From Entamoeba histolytica HM-1:IMSS (lineage: Eukaryota; Evosea; Mastigamoebida; Endamoebidae): a DNA stretch of 64,000 nucleotides. Positions 22,038-33,464 of this stretch are shown one piece after another. The notes under the pieces were generated by a model that was given only the letters and a program-made list of their open reading frames with translations, did not search any database and was not told where the DNA came from. A program made the position numbers and the translations under genes. Numbering within the stretch: the stretch's first letter is position 1; the number at the start of each line of letters is the position of its first letter. The stretch covers positions 1-64,000 of the forward strand of contig NW_001914922.1 of assembly GCF_000208925.1 (NCBI RefSeq). Direction: 5' to 3'.

Positions 22038-23342
22038 GTATCATATCTCTTGTTTTTTTTCTATTATTCATATATGTTTAATTTCTATTATGTTGCTTTA
22101 TTCTAATTATGTTGTTTCATCATTTTAAAAATTATTATTTTATGTTAAATGATAATATTTAATAAAAAAAAATCTAAAATTTAATTAAATTATTTATAGT
22201 TTTATTCAATCACATCTTTTTTACATATATTTTAAATGTCTCTTTATCTAAATAAGATTCTTGGTTAATAATATTTCGTTTTGATAATAGAAGATTTGAT
22301 AGAATTGGAATATTAAAACATCTAAATGAACCACAAATATTTTTTTATTTAGTCTTTTGATATATTAGAATGTTGTGTTTTTTTTTTGTTATAATTCAAT
22401 TTTTCATTTGAACAAATACATTATAGATTTCATTCATTTTAGGTTATTCTATTTCTATAAATTTATTTATTGGTTTAGTCTTATAAATAAAGACTGTATT
22501 TTTTTATTAAACAATTTAGATATTTTTTGTTTGCACTGTTCATAAACGTCTTGAGTCTGAATTAATTAAACAACTTGAACTTTTTATTTTATAATAATTA
22601 TCACATTCGTTGAAACCATTTAAGATAACCAAAGTAACAAATAGAATAGTCAATAAATTCTTATTAGACTTGATGTCTTATTAATTAGTGTAACTTGTTT
22701 AAATTCAACTTATTTTTGAATTTAGATGATAGATTATAACTTAATACTTGAACTACTATTATTTTTGTACGATACATTCAAATCAATGTCTAATAAACAT
22801 ACAAAATTCAAAAAGAAAGAACTTAAGTGTAATTGAAGTAGAACTAAAGAACAACTTCTATATTGTTCATGACGTTTAAAATATCTTCACAAAAAGAATT
22901 ATCAAAATTTACAATTTCAACAAAGGTAGTGTTAAATAGAAGAATATCCATAAAAATAATTAAAAATAATTCTATTTTCTAATTTATTAAATTATAAAAA
23001 TTTTTTAAGTAATTCTGATTGTATAACTTCGATGTGTTTAAAAAATTTTCAAATAAAATAAAAAACAGTTTGAATAATATTTAATTTCAAATTAATTTAA
23101 AGAGTAATATTTAGTAAGAAACAAAAATTTAAGATTTGAAATTTTTCTGTTGTAATATTATGTGAAAGGCATAAGACAATCAAATAACTTTTGCAGGGAA
23201 CGATATGAAAAATATTAAAAGTGATAATTTTAATTCATTTATAACATAAGAAGATTTTATAATACAAAATAAAGAAGTAAACTAAAAAGTTAAAAAAAAA
23301 AATAAACGTTATTCTTAAAAACTAAAAAAGAATATATTAATA
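22038..23342. other. AT-rich intergenic region
   Basis: No coding or RNA gene is visible. The sequence consists of T-rich then A-rich low-complexity tracts with stops in every frame. Confidence 0.6.
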
Positions 23343-23893
23343 ATGCAAGATGATAAATATTATATGAATGAAGCTTTAAAAATGGGTCAAGAAGCTTTAA
23401 ATATAGGAGAAGTTCCTGTTGGTTGTGTTGTAATTAATTCAAAAGGTGAAATTGTTGCAAAAGGAAGAAATCATACAAAAGAATTTCAAGACGTTTGCTT
23501 AAATTAGTCATTAATGGTATTGACTCCCCTCATTATTTATAGGGAACTCAACATGCTGAAATAGTTTGTATTAATCAATTAGTTGAAAAACATGTTCATT
23601 TAAGTGAATGTATTCTTTATGTAACATGTGAGCCATGTATTATGTGTGCTGAAGCATTAAAACAATGTGGAATTACAAAAATTATTTATGGATGTTCTAA
23701 TGCTAGATTTGGTGGATGTGGATCTGTTATGACAGTAATTAAATCAAGTCTCTATAAATCAAATCATGAAATAAATTATTGTTATCATTCATTAATGGAA
23801 TTAGAAGGATTAGAGTTATTAAAATGTTTTTTCTCAATGGAGAATGAAAAAGCACCAGAACCAAATAAAAAGAAAAAAAATGAAGAAAAATGA
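23343..23893 (+). CDS. ADAT2: tRNA adenosine deaminase catalytic subunit ADAT2/Tad2, one intron
   Basis: Exon 1 (23343-23492) encodes 50 residues with the family pattern GEVPVGCVVIN...GRNHT; exon 2 (23543-23893) starts GTQHAEIV. The 50-nt intron (23493-23542) begins GTTTGC and ends ATAG. The joined 166-residue protein has the zinc deaminase motifs HAE (His54, Glu56 as proton shuttle) and PCIMC (Cys82, Cys85), then YGCSNARFGGCGSV, a hallmark of the A-to-I tRNA wobble deaminase. ADAT2 pairs with ADAT3 to make inosine-34. The Lys-rich C-terminus may help bind tRNA. The intact frame before the intron is too short to stand out as an ORF. Confidence 0.9.
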
Positions 23894-24060
23894 AAAAAAA
23901 AGACAATTAAATTTATTCATAAAAGTTTTTGATAATTTTAATTTCAATACCTCTAAATAAATAACAAAAGAAATTAATAAAAAAATAATAACCATAAAAT
24001 ATCTTTTTGTATTTTAAATTTGTATTAAATTCTTTAAAAAAGGAGAACAAAACAAAGAGC

Positions 24061-24636
24061 TTAACTGTGCTTCCAGAACATTGCAATAAGAATGCCAACT
24101 GCAGTAACAACAATTGAAGCTAATTCAATATAGAAACCATAATTTGGATTTGGTGAACTTTGAGCAAGCCATTCAGAAACGTTATGTGCAAAGAATAAAG
24201 CTAACCATAAAATCATTCCAACAATGTTAATAGCAAGAGAGATAAATGCAAATATCAATAAAATCCAAGTTCTTCTTCCTACATTTAATTTAATTTTCTT
24301 TAAGCATTTTTGACATGGACCAAATGCATGAAGAAGATAGAAGAGTGCACAAATAAATGAAAAAACTAATCCAATAATTAAAAATACTAGAGCACAAATA
24401 CCTGATGATTTTAAATCTTTAAATTCAAAAGTATTTCCATATCCATAACGAAGGCGAGAACCGTTGTCATCTTTACAGTTGTCTGTTGTCCATCCAAGTA
24501 AATAAAATGAATAATGTACGTTAGCTGTTTTAACATTAGCCATAGCCCATGGAAGTGGAAGAGAAACAATAGTTAATATCGCTCCAATAATTAAAAACAC
24601 AGCAGCAAGAAAAGGTAGTATAACGAATTTGCTCAT
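24061..24636 (-). CDS. Four-span membrane protein
   Basis: A 191-residue integral membrane protein with hydrophobic segments at about residues 5-32, 78-105, 121-150 and 166-187. The first loop (about 33-77) contains one clear Cys and a Gly/Tyr-rich patch (RYGYGNTF). A cytosolic-type loop between spans 2 and 3 has CQKCLKKIK. The layout is like tetraspan families (claudin/PMP22-like, amastin-like), but the CCG motif of true tetraspanins is absent. Plasma or endomembrane location is likely; function is unknown. Confidence 0.75.
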   Translation of the reverse strand: MSKFVILPFLAAVFLIIGAILTIVSLPLPWAMANVKTANVHYSFYLLGWTTDNCKDDNGSRLRYGYGNTFEFKDLKSSGICALVFLIIGLVFSFICALFYLLHAFGPCQKCLKKIKLNVGRRTWILLIFAFISLAINIVGMILWLALFFAHNVSEWLAQSSPNPNYGFYIELASIVVTAVGILIAMFWKHS

Positions 24637-25005
24637 AATTTATGATTTCTAGTTCACAAGTTAAACTTTTTTTAAACTGTTTTTTGTTATTAGAGTTTTA
24701 CTTCTTTTTTACTATTAAAAGTGGATTAATTAATTTTCTTATTAGAAAAGTAAAGTTTCATTTAAAAAAGTTAATGTTTTATTGTGTTTTCTTTGTTTCA
24801 TTCTAGGTTTTTTACTATTCTTATAGTTTTTCCCATCTCTTTTTAAAAACGTGAAGAAAGGAAAAAAATGTTTTTGACACGAAAAAAAAAATTCCACTCA
24901 ACTTCCAGTTACCAGAACTTATTATTTTTTATGTTATTTTTTTATGTTATTTTTTTATGTTATTTTTTTATGTTATACAAAACAAACTTAAAATTATATT
25001 TTAAA
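24637..25005. other. Divergent intergenic region with a 13-bp tandem repeat
   Basis: This region separates the membrane protein (minus) from the RRM gene (plus). At about 24921-24976 a 13-bp unit (ATG TTA followed by seven T) is repeated about four times (ATG at 24931, 24944, 24957, 24970). It can be read in frame with the RRM gene and would add a hydrophobic N-terminus, but I treat it as non-coding promoter-proximal sequence. Confidence 0.6.
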
Positions 25006-25471
25006 ATGAGCTTATACCAAAGAAGACAAAAAAATATTAGTAAATTATCAGAACAAGATTTAAAGTATAGTTGTAGATATGAAGATTCTTGGCACTATAA
25101 ATATAAAGATAATAATGAAATTTATATTGGTGGTATTGCAAGTGAATTAAATGAAGGGGATATAATTATTGTTTTTTCACAATTTGGAGAAGTAATTGAT
25201 ATTAATATGCCATGGAATAATGAAAGGGATGAACATAAGGGGTTTTGTTTTCTTACATATAAAGACCCAAGAAGTTGTGTGTTAGCCATTGATAATTTTA
25301 ATGGTATTGAATTAAATGGTAAAACATTAACGTTTGTTTTATAATAATAATATTGTTTTTCATATTTGCAAGAAGAATTAATAAGAAAGGGTTGATCATT
25401 CTGAGTCACAAGAACAAAAAAATATAGAACAAACAATTGGGAAGTTTATAATTCAAAAACCACATAATTAA
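25006..25471 (+). CDS. RNA-binding protein of the RBMX2/Snu17 (Ist3) type, one intron
   Basis: The start is placed at the ATG at 25006 (MSLYQRRQKNISKLSEQDL), because upstream codons are a simple tandem repeat. Exon 1 (25006-25331) holds one RRM with RNP2-like EIYIGGI and RNP1-like KGFCFLTY. A 58-nt intron (25332-25389, GTTTGT...AAAG) and exon 2 (25390-25471) restore the last RRM strand, LTVDHSESQEQK, where the family has L-R-V-D-H. Total 135 residues. The short N-terminal helix ending in SWHYKYKDNNEIY matches the RBMX2/Ist3 pattern of the pre-mRNA retention and splicing (RES) complex. Reading through the intron would stop four codons on. Confidence 0.75.
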
Positions 25472-25493
25472 CAGTTTTATTCAATTATATTCA

Positions 25494-26855
25494 TTATTTT
25501 TGGAAAACCAAGTTAAGACTATTATTCCAATCTATTAATTCTTTAAAAAGAGGATTAGATTTAAGTGATGTTGTAATGTCATTAATTGTTAATTGAGTAA
25601 TTTCTAAATTGACAATTGATTTCTTAACATTTACGGTAACAAGACCAATTGTTTGTAATTCTAATAAAATTTGATAATGATAATCTTTTAATGAATAAAA
25701 TGACTGTTTAACATTTTGTAATGAATTAATATTTTTTGTATTTTTAAAGAGAAAATCACATAAGTCTGATACTAAAATAATTGGGGAGGAAGATATTTGT
25801 GAAAGTCGATTTAGTCCAATTAATACAATGTATTGGTATGGAGTTAAATTCCAAATTGGTTGAGGATATAATAATGTAAGAATTTTAAATGAAATGAAAG
25901 AAGTATCAGAATGAATTAATTTAAATTGATTTATTTGAAGTAAATGAATAGCAATATTTCGTATTGGATTAATAGTAATACATAATTGGAATAAATCATT
26001 AATATCTTTATCATTAAATATTGATTGAGTGAAAGTATTCCAACACTCATTAGAATTGATTGAAGTTGTTTTTAAAAGAAATGATTTCATTTCTTCAGGA
26101 GAAGAAATACCTTTAAGTATAAGTGGATCTCTACCAAATGTAATTCTTGAAGAAATTTTTTTATCAGCAAAGATATCATCAGAAAGAGCAGTAAATATTA
26201 CTGTTAAATGGTTATTGTCTAATAACGTAAGAAATGCATCTGTAATTTCATAAAATAATTCAATATTATTTTTAAGGAGTTTAGAAGTATTTGTAATAAT
26301 TAATACTATTCTAACAAAATCTATTTCTTTTATCCAATTAATAAATGAAGTAAATTGTATTGGCATATTTCTTAATTCTTCATTTAAAAATTGTTGTTGT
26401 TCAAGTTGAGACTTTACCAATACAAAAAAATCTTTTTGATGTTTTAAAATGGAAGAATCAATAGTAAGATAATATAATTTGCAACTTCTCTTTTGTTTCC
26501 TTTCTTCTTTTGCTAGTTTTTGTTGTTTCTTTTCTTCTTTTACCCTACTTTCTTCATCAACAAAAAATATATCATCTTCATCCATTACAGTAATTGTACT
26601 TTCATTTATCATTGAACCATCACTTAACTTTTCTTGTTTTCTTATTTGTTCATTTTCTGTAAAGTCAGTATGAAGGATTTTAAAAACAATTTGTTCCCAT
26701 TCATTTTCTTCATCTCCAAGTACAAATGAAATTATTCCAACTTCATTAATAATAAGTTCTTCAACTTGTCTTTTTATACTATTAAAACAATTCTCATTTA
26801 TAAGAACATTAGTTTGTAACTCATGTATTTTCTTCAAAAGATCACCTTCATTCAT
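25494..26855 (-). CDS. ORC4-like AAA+ protein with a degenerate P-loop
   Basis: A 453-residue protein. The pattern fits origin recognition complex subunit 4: an N-terminal GISFVLGDEEN region where the Walker A should be, a sensor-like VRIVLIITNTSKLL (about residues 182-195), an LTVIFTALSD strand, and SSRITFGRDPLIL, like the ORC4 'SRF' arginine-finger region. The C-terminal 180 residues are helical, suiting the winged-helix part. The Gly-x-x-Gly-x-Gly-Lys-Ser signature is absent, so ATP binding is doubtful. A charged insert (about 95-125) sits where AAA+ loops usually vary. Alternative: another ORC/Cdc6-like subunit. Confidence 0.5.
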   Translation of the reverse strand: MNEGDLLKKIHELQTNVLINENCFNSIKRQVEELIINEVGIISFVLGDEENEWEQIVFKILHTDFTENEQIRKQEKLSDGSMINESTITVMDEDDIFFVDEESRVKEEKKQQKLAKEERKQKRSCKLYYLTIDSSILKHQKDFFVLVKSQLEQQQFLNEELRNMPIQFTSFINWIKEIDFVRIVLIITNTSKLLKNNIELFYEITDAFLTLLDNNHLTVIFTALSDDIFADKKISSRITFGRDPLILKGISSPEEMKSFLLKTTSINSNECWNTFTQSIFNDKDINDLFQLCITINPIRNIAIHLLQINQFKLIHSDTSFISFKILTLLYPQPIWNLTPYQYIVLIGLNRLSQISSSPIILVSDLCDFLFKNTKNINSLQNVKQSFYSLKDYHYQILLELQTIGLVTVNVKKSIVNLEITQLTINDITTSLKSNPLFKELIDWNNSLNLVFQK

Positions 26856-27310
26856 TTGATCTACATCTCTTTCTTCAACTTTTTATTTTATTTTATTTTT
26901 TTGTTTTACATAACATAAAATTTTTGAATAAAAATAAAGTTTCTAATTCATTTGTAGAAATCTCTTTTATTTTCGTTTGAGAGAAAAAAAAAACAGTTGA
27001 GGTATAGTAAAAGTACAATGAATAGTTTTATTAATTAGCAATTAAAATAAAAATAATATTTTAAATTAATATAATAAAAGAATCAAAAAAAGTTAATAAA
27101 TTCAACGACCCAAACAAAAAATAAAAATATGAAACATAAACAAAATTTCTAATGATAAACTTTTCAGAATTTAGAAAATTCAATAATAAATTTAAATTAA
27201 AAATTAGAAAGAATTAAAAAAAATTATTCTTTAAACTATTTGAGTAAAGAGAGAAAAAAAAAAAAGAACAACAGAAATTTTTTACTTAAAAAAGAAAAAG
27301 AAATTAGCAA
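26856..27310. other. Divergent promoter region, no gene
   Basis: 455 bp between the ORC4-like gene and the next gene on the opposite strand. It contains poly-A and poly-T runs and no reading frame of note. Confidence 0.6.
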
Positions 27311-28247
27311 ATGAGTGAAAATACATTGTTCATAGAAAGACAAACTTCTGTTATGACAGAAATGGTAAAAGGAGAAGAAATTCTTGTTGTAGTTAAACAA
27401 TGCAATTTTGTATTAACAATAAGTTCAAATACAAGAGTGTTAGAAGGTGCAGAAATTTGTTGTGAATTACTTTATGACTCACCTGAATTAAAACCAGTTA
27501 GTTTTATAAATCAACCTCCAATAAAATATAAAGCACTTCAAGCAAGTGAACATTCATTGAATGTGGAATGTAAATTAAATGTATTATCAAGTCAACATGA
27601 AGACCATTTTTTTAGGGTCAAAGTTACTGTATTACTTGAAGGAAAAAATATTGGGGATGTTTTATCTTCACCTATACGTTCAATAAGTAAATTAGATCCT
27701 CATAAAAAAGAGTTAATTAAAAAGAAAAAATCTGAAGCTCGTATAGTTATTCATTCAACAGAAAAGAAACCTAAAGCTATTTCTTATCTTGAAGAAAATA
27801 AAAATATTAAATCATTCACTCTAACTAATTTACTAACAATTCTCTCTCAAAATACTACATTATTAGAACAAATAAAACAAAAACAATCAAATGAAGATGA
27901 CCTTTCATCTTTAGAAAATGGATTTCTTTGTTTTATTGATCGTTATAATCAAAGTGGACGTAGAAAAAATTTAATTATTGATGCTATAGCAAGACTAAAC
28001 GATACTTCATTACAGGGATTAGATGAAATCTCAAATGTTGTTGGTTTGTATTTTCTTATTTCTTGTTTTAAGAATAGTCAGACTTATTTACTTAGAAGCA
28101 ACACTTCCTGATGAAAGAAGAAGAACTTCTACTGAATATGATTATCCTTATTCTTTACGTAATACTCAACGAGATTACCCAATACCATCTTTTATTCCAC
28201 CACCAGCAAAGCCATTTATTAATTATACTAATCCATTTCTACGATAG
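27311..28247 (+). CDS. Unrecognised soluble protein with a beta-rich front half, one intron
   Basis: Exon 1 (27311-28043) and exon 2 (28096-28247) join across a 52-nt intron (GTTTGT...TTAG) to give 294 residues. Residues 20-130 look like a beta-sandwich: alternating hydrophobic strands, SSQHEDHFFRVKVTVLLEG and a terminal SSPIRSISK, a pattern met in some DNA-binding Ig-like domains (Rel/STAT/CudA-like), though I cannot name the family. Lys-rich PHKKELIKKKK follows and could be a nuclear signal. Residues 165-245 are helical. The tail from exon 2 (DERRRTSTEYDYPYS, then PSFIPPPAKP) is disordered and Pro/Tyr-rich. Transcription factor is a guess only. Confidence 0.7.
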
Positions 28248-28958
28248 TTATTACCCTTACAACTGAAAACAAATGTAATTTTAATTAAGCCATGTTCAGA
28301 TGTTTATTGTCTATTTATAAAATTTTTAATTTATTAAAGTAATAACAATAAAACTGACTCAAGTCTATTTATTCTTTTGTTTTGGTTTCTATTTGTCGTT
28401 TTTTTTTTTGTGTATTAAAGACAACTCTTTTTAAGTTAGGTTATTATAATACCATTTTGGGTTGTTCATTCACAATTTCTTTTTTTATCACTATTAATTA
28501 AATCCATTTGTTGAATTGAAATACTTATTAACTATCATGTAAATGATATTTTTCATATTTTATTAGTGCAATAACAATTATTTATATTAATAAATCACTA
28601 AAATTAACTAAACCAAACTCATGAAAAAAAATGTCAGAGTTATTATACTACTTTAAATATCTTTTAATAAAAGTGTTTGTAATTAAAATTCTGATAAGAG
28701 AGAAGAAAAAATTAATATTATTTTTTTAAGAATTAATTCTTAGAAAAGACTTTTTTTATAACGAATTTGTATGACGTTCTTATAAGAGATAAGAAGAAAC
28801 AAATTTTTTAATAACAATATTTAAAATCTAAAATTGAATTATTAGTAATGAGTTAAGTGAGTTAATAAATTTTTCATAACAAAAGACGTGTCGTCATAAT
28901 CTAAAGAAAATGTTATTACTCTTAAATTAAAAATATTGTGTAAAGAAATTCACACAAG
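28248..28958. other. Convergent intergenic region, no gene
   Basis: 711 bp between two convergent genes. It holds T-rich 3' flank sequence and a perfect 16-bp palindrome TAAGAATTAATTCTTA at 28727-28742. I see no coding sequence. Confidence 0.6.
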
Positions 28959-31900
28959 TTATTGTAATAACACACTAGATAATGACTTTAATACTGCTAA
29001 AGCTGAGACACGAATTTCAATATTTGATGATGTTATTGTTCCTATTGTTAATTGATAAATAGTTTTAATAATCATAGAGGAAAGACGCTGAGGATAGTAG
29101 TCTTTATACATTTGAATTAAAATACTAAATATATCGTCCATTACATAACATATTTCCCTAGATGAAGAATCAATCATTTTATTATATCGTTCAAAACATT
29201 TATTTAAAGAGATAATAAATTTATTTAAAACAATATCTTCTATTGATTTATTTTCTAATAAACAAAGTACTGATTCATAAGCGCAAATACTTTGTTTTAA
29301 TCCAAAATAAAAGAATTGACAATTACCAATGACAATATCAATCAATTCAATTCTTTGGCTCAAATCAATTGATTCATCTCCACACCATTTAACAATAGTA
29401 TTAAATAATGTTAAAGATTCTTTGTTACAAATAATACAATCAACTTCAATAATTTCATCTTTAGATATAGATAGTATTGGCTCAATATTAAATAGTATTT
29501 TAGCTATTATTACTTTTTCTTCATTTGAAACAGTTTCAATTCTTTTTATGATATTAGAACGAATTTCACTTAAACACTGTTTTGGACCATATCCTACACT
29601 TATTTCATCAGTAAAATGAATTGTAGTTAATTGAATAATTTGAAGAATACTATCATATATCTTTAATTTCCAATTCATTGCAATTTCAATTAATAATGGA
29701 AAACAATACCACTTACTGTCATTTATTCTATCATTTGTTGTTTTTAATTTTGATAAGTCATTAATTAAATCAATGAATGACATTTTAATACTTTCTTTAT
29801 CTTTTTCATTTAATGAACTAATAGATAATTTTTTTAGTCCTGTAATAACAAGTTGTTGTATAGAACTCCATTTATTATCAACCAAATAATGATCATCTGG
29901 ATAAACATTAATTAATTTGAATAAAATATTAATTGAATGTGATGTTCCTTCATTAAGTATTTGTGAAGCAAAGAGTTGAATAAGAGATGTATTAATTCCA
30001 TTATTTAATATAACCATTTGAGTAATTTCATTTTCTATTAATAATACATTTTCTTTTATTGTAACTAATTGAGTAGTATGTTGTTTGATACAATGTAAAT
30101 ATTTTAATACTGTTTCAATAGTAATATATGTTGGTTTATAGAATGCTACATTTGCAAATACAATACATTCATTAAATATTTTTAATTTAAACTCTTCTTC
30201 AAATTTATTAAATGTTGGTATTAATCTTATTAATCCACTTAAAACAACAACAACAATTTCATTCCATTCTCTCATCATTGAATTTAAATATGAATTAATT
30301 TTAACGTTAGATTTCTTAAATTCAGGGACAACTTGTATATCTGCTATTCTACAGTATATTTCATTTCTTAGTTCTTCTAAAACTGGTAGTAAAATTTCAT
30401 CAATTGCGTTTGCCCATGCAATTGATGAAAGTGTAGTACTTACATTCCCTAATGCACGTAATAATGTTTGAACCATTCCTCCCCAAATCACATACCTAGA
30501 ATCATTTACTGTTTGTTTCATAACCCTAAGAATATTCAACATTAATACATCTTTTTCTGATAATCCATTATTCATCATTTGATCTCCAGTAACACTTTCA
30601 AGCATATCCCAAAGAAGTTGTATAGCAGACAATGAAACATTTATATCATTTTCTTGAATAGTAAATTGTCCAACTACATTAACAATATCCAAACATTCTT
30701 CCATTTTTAATGTTCCAATTTGACTGGCAATTTGTTTAACTACTCCAAAAGCATTTCCAACATTAATTTTCTCTTGGGCACATTTACCTAATGGTTCTAA
30801 TAATATATGCCATTTACCAACCATCTCATTTTCTATTGTTTCTATTACTGTTGATAATACGTCTAATGTATTTGACACACATTTTTTTGATTCAGAAAGA
30901 AGAAGTTGTCTTGTCAATTCTAATGCTGCAGTTGATCTACTCTTTCTTAATAAATCAATCATAAATGGTGGAATTAATGAAGCACATTCAGATTCTGACG
31001 CTGCAAATAATAAAACTATTTGAGTATTTTCTGGTAAAACTTCATCTAATTGAACACAATTTGATAATACAGCAAGGTATTCTCTAGAATAATACATTGA
31101 TCCACTATTAACACATAAACCAGCAACATGGGAAAATGCAGATAATAATATTTTTAGGGAACTAACTGGTAGTTCTGGTGCTAATAAATGAGGAAGAGAA
31201 GAAAAATTGCTTGATTTATCTGGTAAATCAGAAAGATTAGAAACAGCATCTAATACTGGTAAAATGATTTGATATTCTTCTTCACCAAATTGATAAAGAT
31301 TAGTTTCACAAATAGTATAAATCGTATTTAAACAATGATCGTTCAATGGTGATGGAACATAATTATGAAGAATTCCACAAAGTTTAGTAAGTGAAGTAAA
31401 TAGAGCAACAATTGCTGTATGTTGGTGTTGGTGAAGAAGGATAGTTGTTACTGGAATACACATTGATATTACAGTTTCGTCTTGAAAAACAGAGAGTAAG
31501 AAATGAACACATGGCCATAATACTGATATTAACTTATCATCATCTGGACTTGCCAATGAAGTAATATCAGAAATTATAGAAGATAATATCGGATAATGTG
31601 GAGCTGATGTTCTTTCTAAAAATGCTCCAATAGCAGAAGTACAATCAACAAGTCTTTCTATTGTTGGAGAAGTACTAATACAAGTATCACATATTGTAAA
31701 AAATGATTGAACCTCCCATGGTTCCGATATAGGTTTTGGTAATATTGCCATAAAAGGAATTCTTACTGGATATTTTAATAATGGAATAATCAAAGAGTGT
31801 GCCACTGACAATGTTTGAGTTCTATGACTAAAATGTTTTGAAAGAACTGAAATAAAATCTTTTAAAGAGTCAAGATACTCTTTAATCTATTAAGTTATTT

Positions 31901-32783
31901 CTGTTTAACAAAAACAAGTAAACAACAATAACAAACAACAAAAAAGGTAGAACATTCTACAATAATGTATTTTATTAACTTGAGACACATCAATGGATCA
32001 AATCGATTAACTTCAAGGATATTTGGTGGTTGACCAAGTGATAATACTTGTAAGTCTTTAAATAGTCCTAATAAATCATTTGTCATTGTCCATTTTTGAT
32101 TCATTTCAATGACACCTTTTTTTTTTGAATGAACTTCTGAAATTTCTTTCTTTGCTTTTTCAAATAAACTTTCAAGAATTAAAGGAAATGTAACTGAAGT
32201 TGATGCTTTAATCATTGGAGGTGCAATTTCATAGTATATCATTAAAATACTAATTGCTGTCATTATATGATGACTTTCTATTATTGAAAGAATAGATGGA
32301 GTAGTAAGGATAGTAGAAATAACTTGAATATTTTTAGTGAATTGTTCTGGTTCAATTTCACAATAACTTACCATTTCAGAAAGAAGTGATTTATAACTTT
32401 CCTATATGAGTTAGTCATTTTCTTTTTAATCAGTGTTAAATAACAAACCTCTCCTAATAAATTTTGCATCATTAATTTTGATATACATCCCATAGCGTCT
32501 GAATATAATTTGTTGTTATGTGTAAGTAAACAATTAATAAGAGGACAAACAAAGAAATTTTGTTGTTCTTTAAAAACTATAAAATGAGCATAAAGAAAAA
32601 CCAAGAAAGAATTAATTTTTCTTTCATATGAAACAAACTATTAACAAATTCATTTGGTTTAATACTTTCAAGTTTTTGAATCACTGAATCAATCTCGGCT
32701 TTAAGATCATTATACTTAGAACTCTTTTTTATATATGACTGAATAAATTTAAAATCAGTCAAAACGGTGTTTAAAGCTGACAT
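28959..32783 (-). CDS. Mon2-like large protein of the BIG/Sec7-related family, four exons
   Basis: Exons 32783-32639, 32576-32449, 32401-31937 and 31886-28959 join across introns of 62, 47 and 50 nt, all starting GTTTGT and ending AG, to give 1221 residues in one frame. The front (LTDFKFIQSYIKKSSKYNDLKAEI, residues about 8-31) fits the DCB domain of Mon2 and BIG-type Arf-GEFs. Residue-rich helical repeats follow. A VSLSAIQLLWDMLE block near the centre and LSSIAWANAIDEILLPVLEEL resemble conserved Mon2 segments. No Sec7 catalytic motif is seen, as in Mon2. Mon2 is known to work with Dopey at the trans-Golgi/endosome. The protein is shorter than animal Mon2 (about 1700). An intron-less reading would break it into four unrelated-looking ORFs. 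Confidence 0.65.
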
Positions 32784-32859
32784 ATGAATGAATCTGGAAA
32801 ATTTTAATTAAGTTCTTTTGAAAGAAAAATTGGAAGGTTGAAAAGATTATTCCTTTTAA

Positions 32860-33405
32860 TTAGTCTTGTTCATCATTAATATATTCACCATATCCTTCTT
32901 TTAATTTTTGTTGGATAGAACCCCATTCATCTTTCTTTACTTTCTTTTTTCTTTTATTTTTATCTAACTCAAATTTATCTAAATCAATAGACTCATGAAT
33001 AACTTGTCCTGATTTATCATCTATCCGTGCAAACTCTCCTTTACCATATTGTGGATAACATTCTGCATAAAGGTCTTCATTACTTATAAACTCATTTCTT
33101 TTAGTTCTATATCCTTTAGACAATTCATTTAACTTTTGAAGAGAACTTGGGATGTGGGGTTTTTTATTATCTTCTTCTTGTTTTACCACAGTAAATGCAC
33201 TAAGAAATTCATCAACCTCTTTGTTTTGATTTATTTTTGTAGACTCATTTCCAATTTCATTAGTATCTATTCCAGTCCAAAATACATCTCGGTTGATAAT
33301 TTCTTTTTTTTGTTTAGTTTGTTCTGTTGTGTCTGTTTCAGTTGTTGTATTTTCTTTAATATGAACAACTTCATCATCTTCTTCAGAGGAAAATATTTTA
33401 TCCAT
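32860..33405 (-). CDS. RED/IK C-terminal-like spliceosomal protein
   Basis: A 181-residue highly charged protein. The recognisable part is NEDLYAECYPQYGKGEF (residues about 109-125), close to the conserved SYAECYPG motif near the C-terminus of RED (IK), and the following helix rich in Lys, Asp and Trp. RED is a component of the spliceosomal B complex. The N-terminal RED domain is not seen, so this may be a shortened or very divergent form. The first half is Thr/Glu-rich and probably disordered. Confidence 0.5.
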   Translation of the reverse strand: MDKIFSSEEDDEVVHIKENTTTETDTTEQTKQKKEIINRDVFWTGIDTNEIGNESTKINQNKEVDEFLSAFTVVKQEEDNKKPHIPSSLQKLNELSKGYRTKRNEFISNEDLYAECYPQYGKGEFARIDDKSGQVIHESIDLDKFELDKNKRKKKVKKDEWGSIQQKLKEGYGEYINDEQD

Positions 33406-33464
33406 TAAAACCTTTCAAGTTCTCTCTTCTTAAAAATATAAAAACTGATTAAGTAACAGACTTG

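Noticed and set aside
24868..25005. N-terminal extension of the RBMX2-like ORF
   Set aside because: It is made mostly of a 13-bp tandem repeat and adds a membrane-like stretch to an RNA-binding protein.
28727..28742. Perfect 16-bp palindrome TAAGAATTAATTCTTA
   Set aside because: It has no GC at the centre, no nearby motif and lies between convergent genes; chance is likely in AT-rich DNA.
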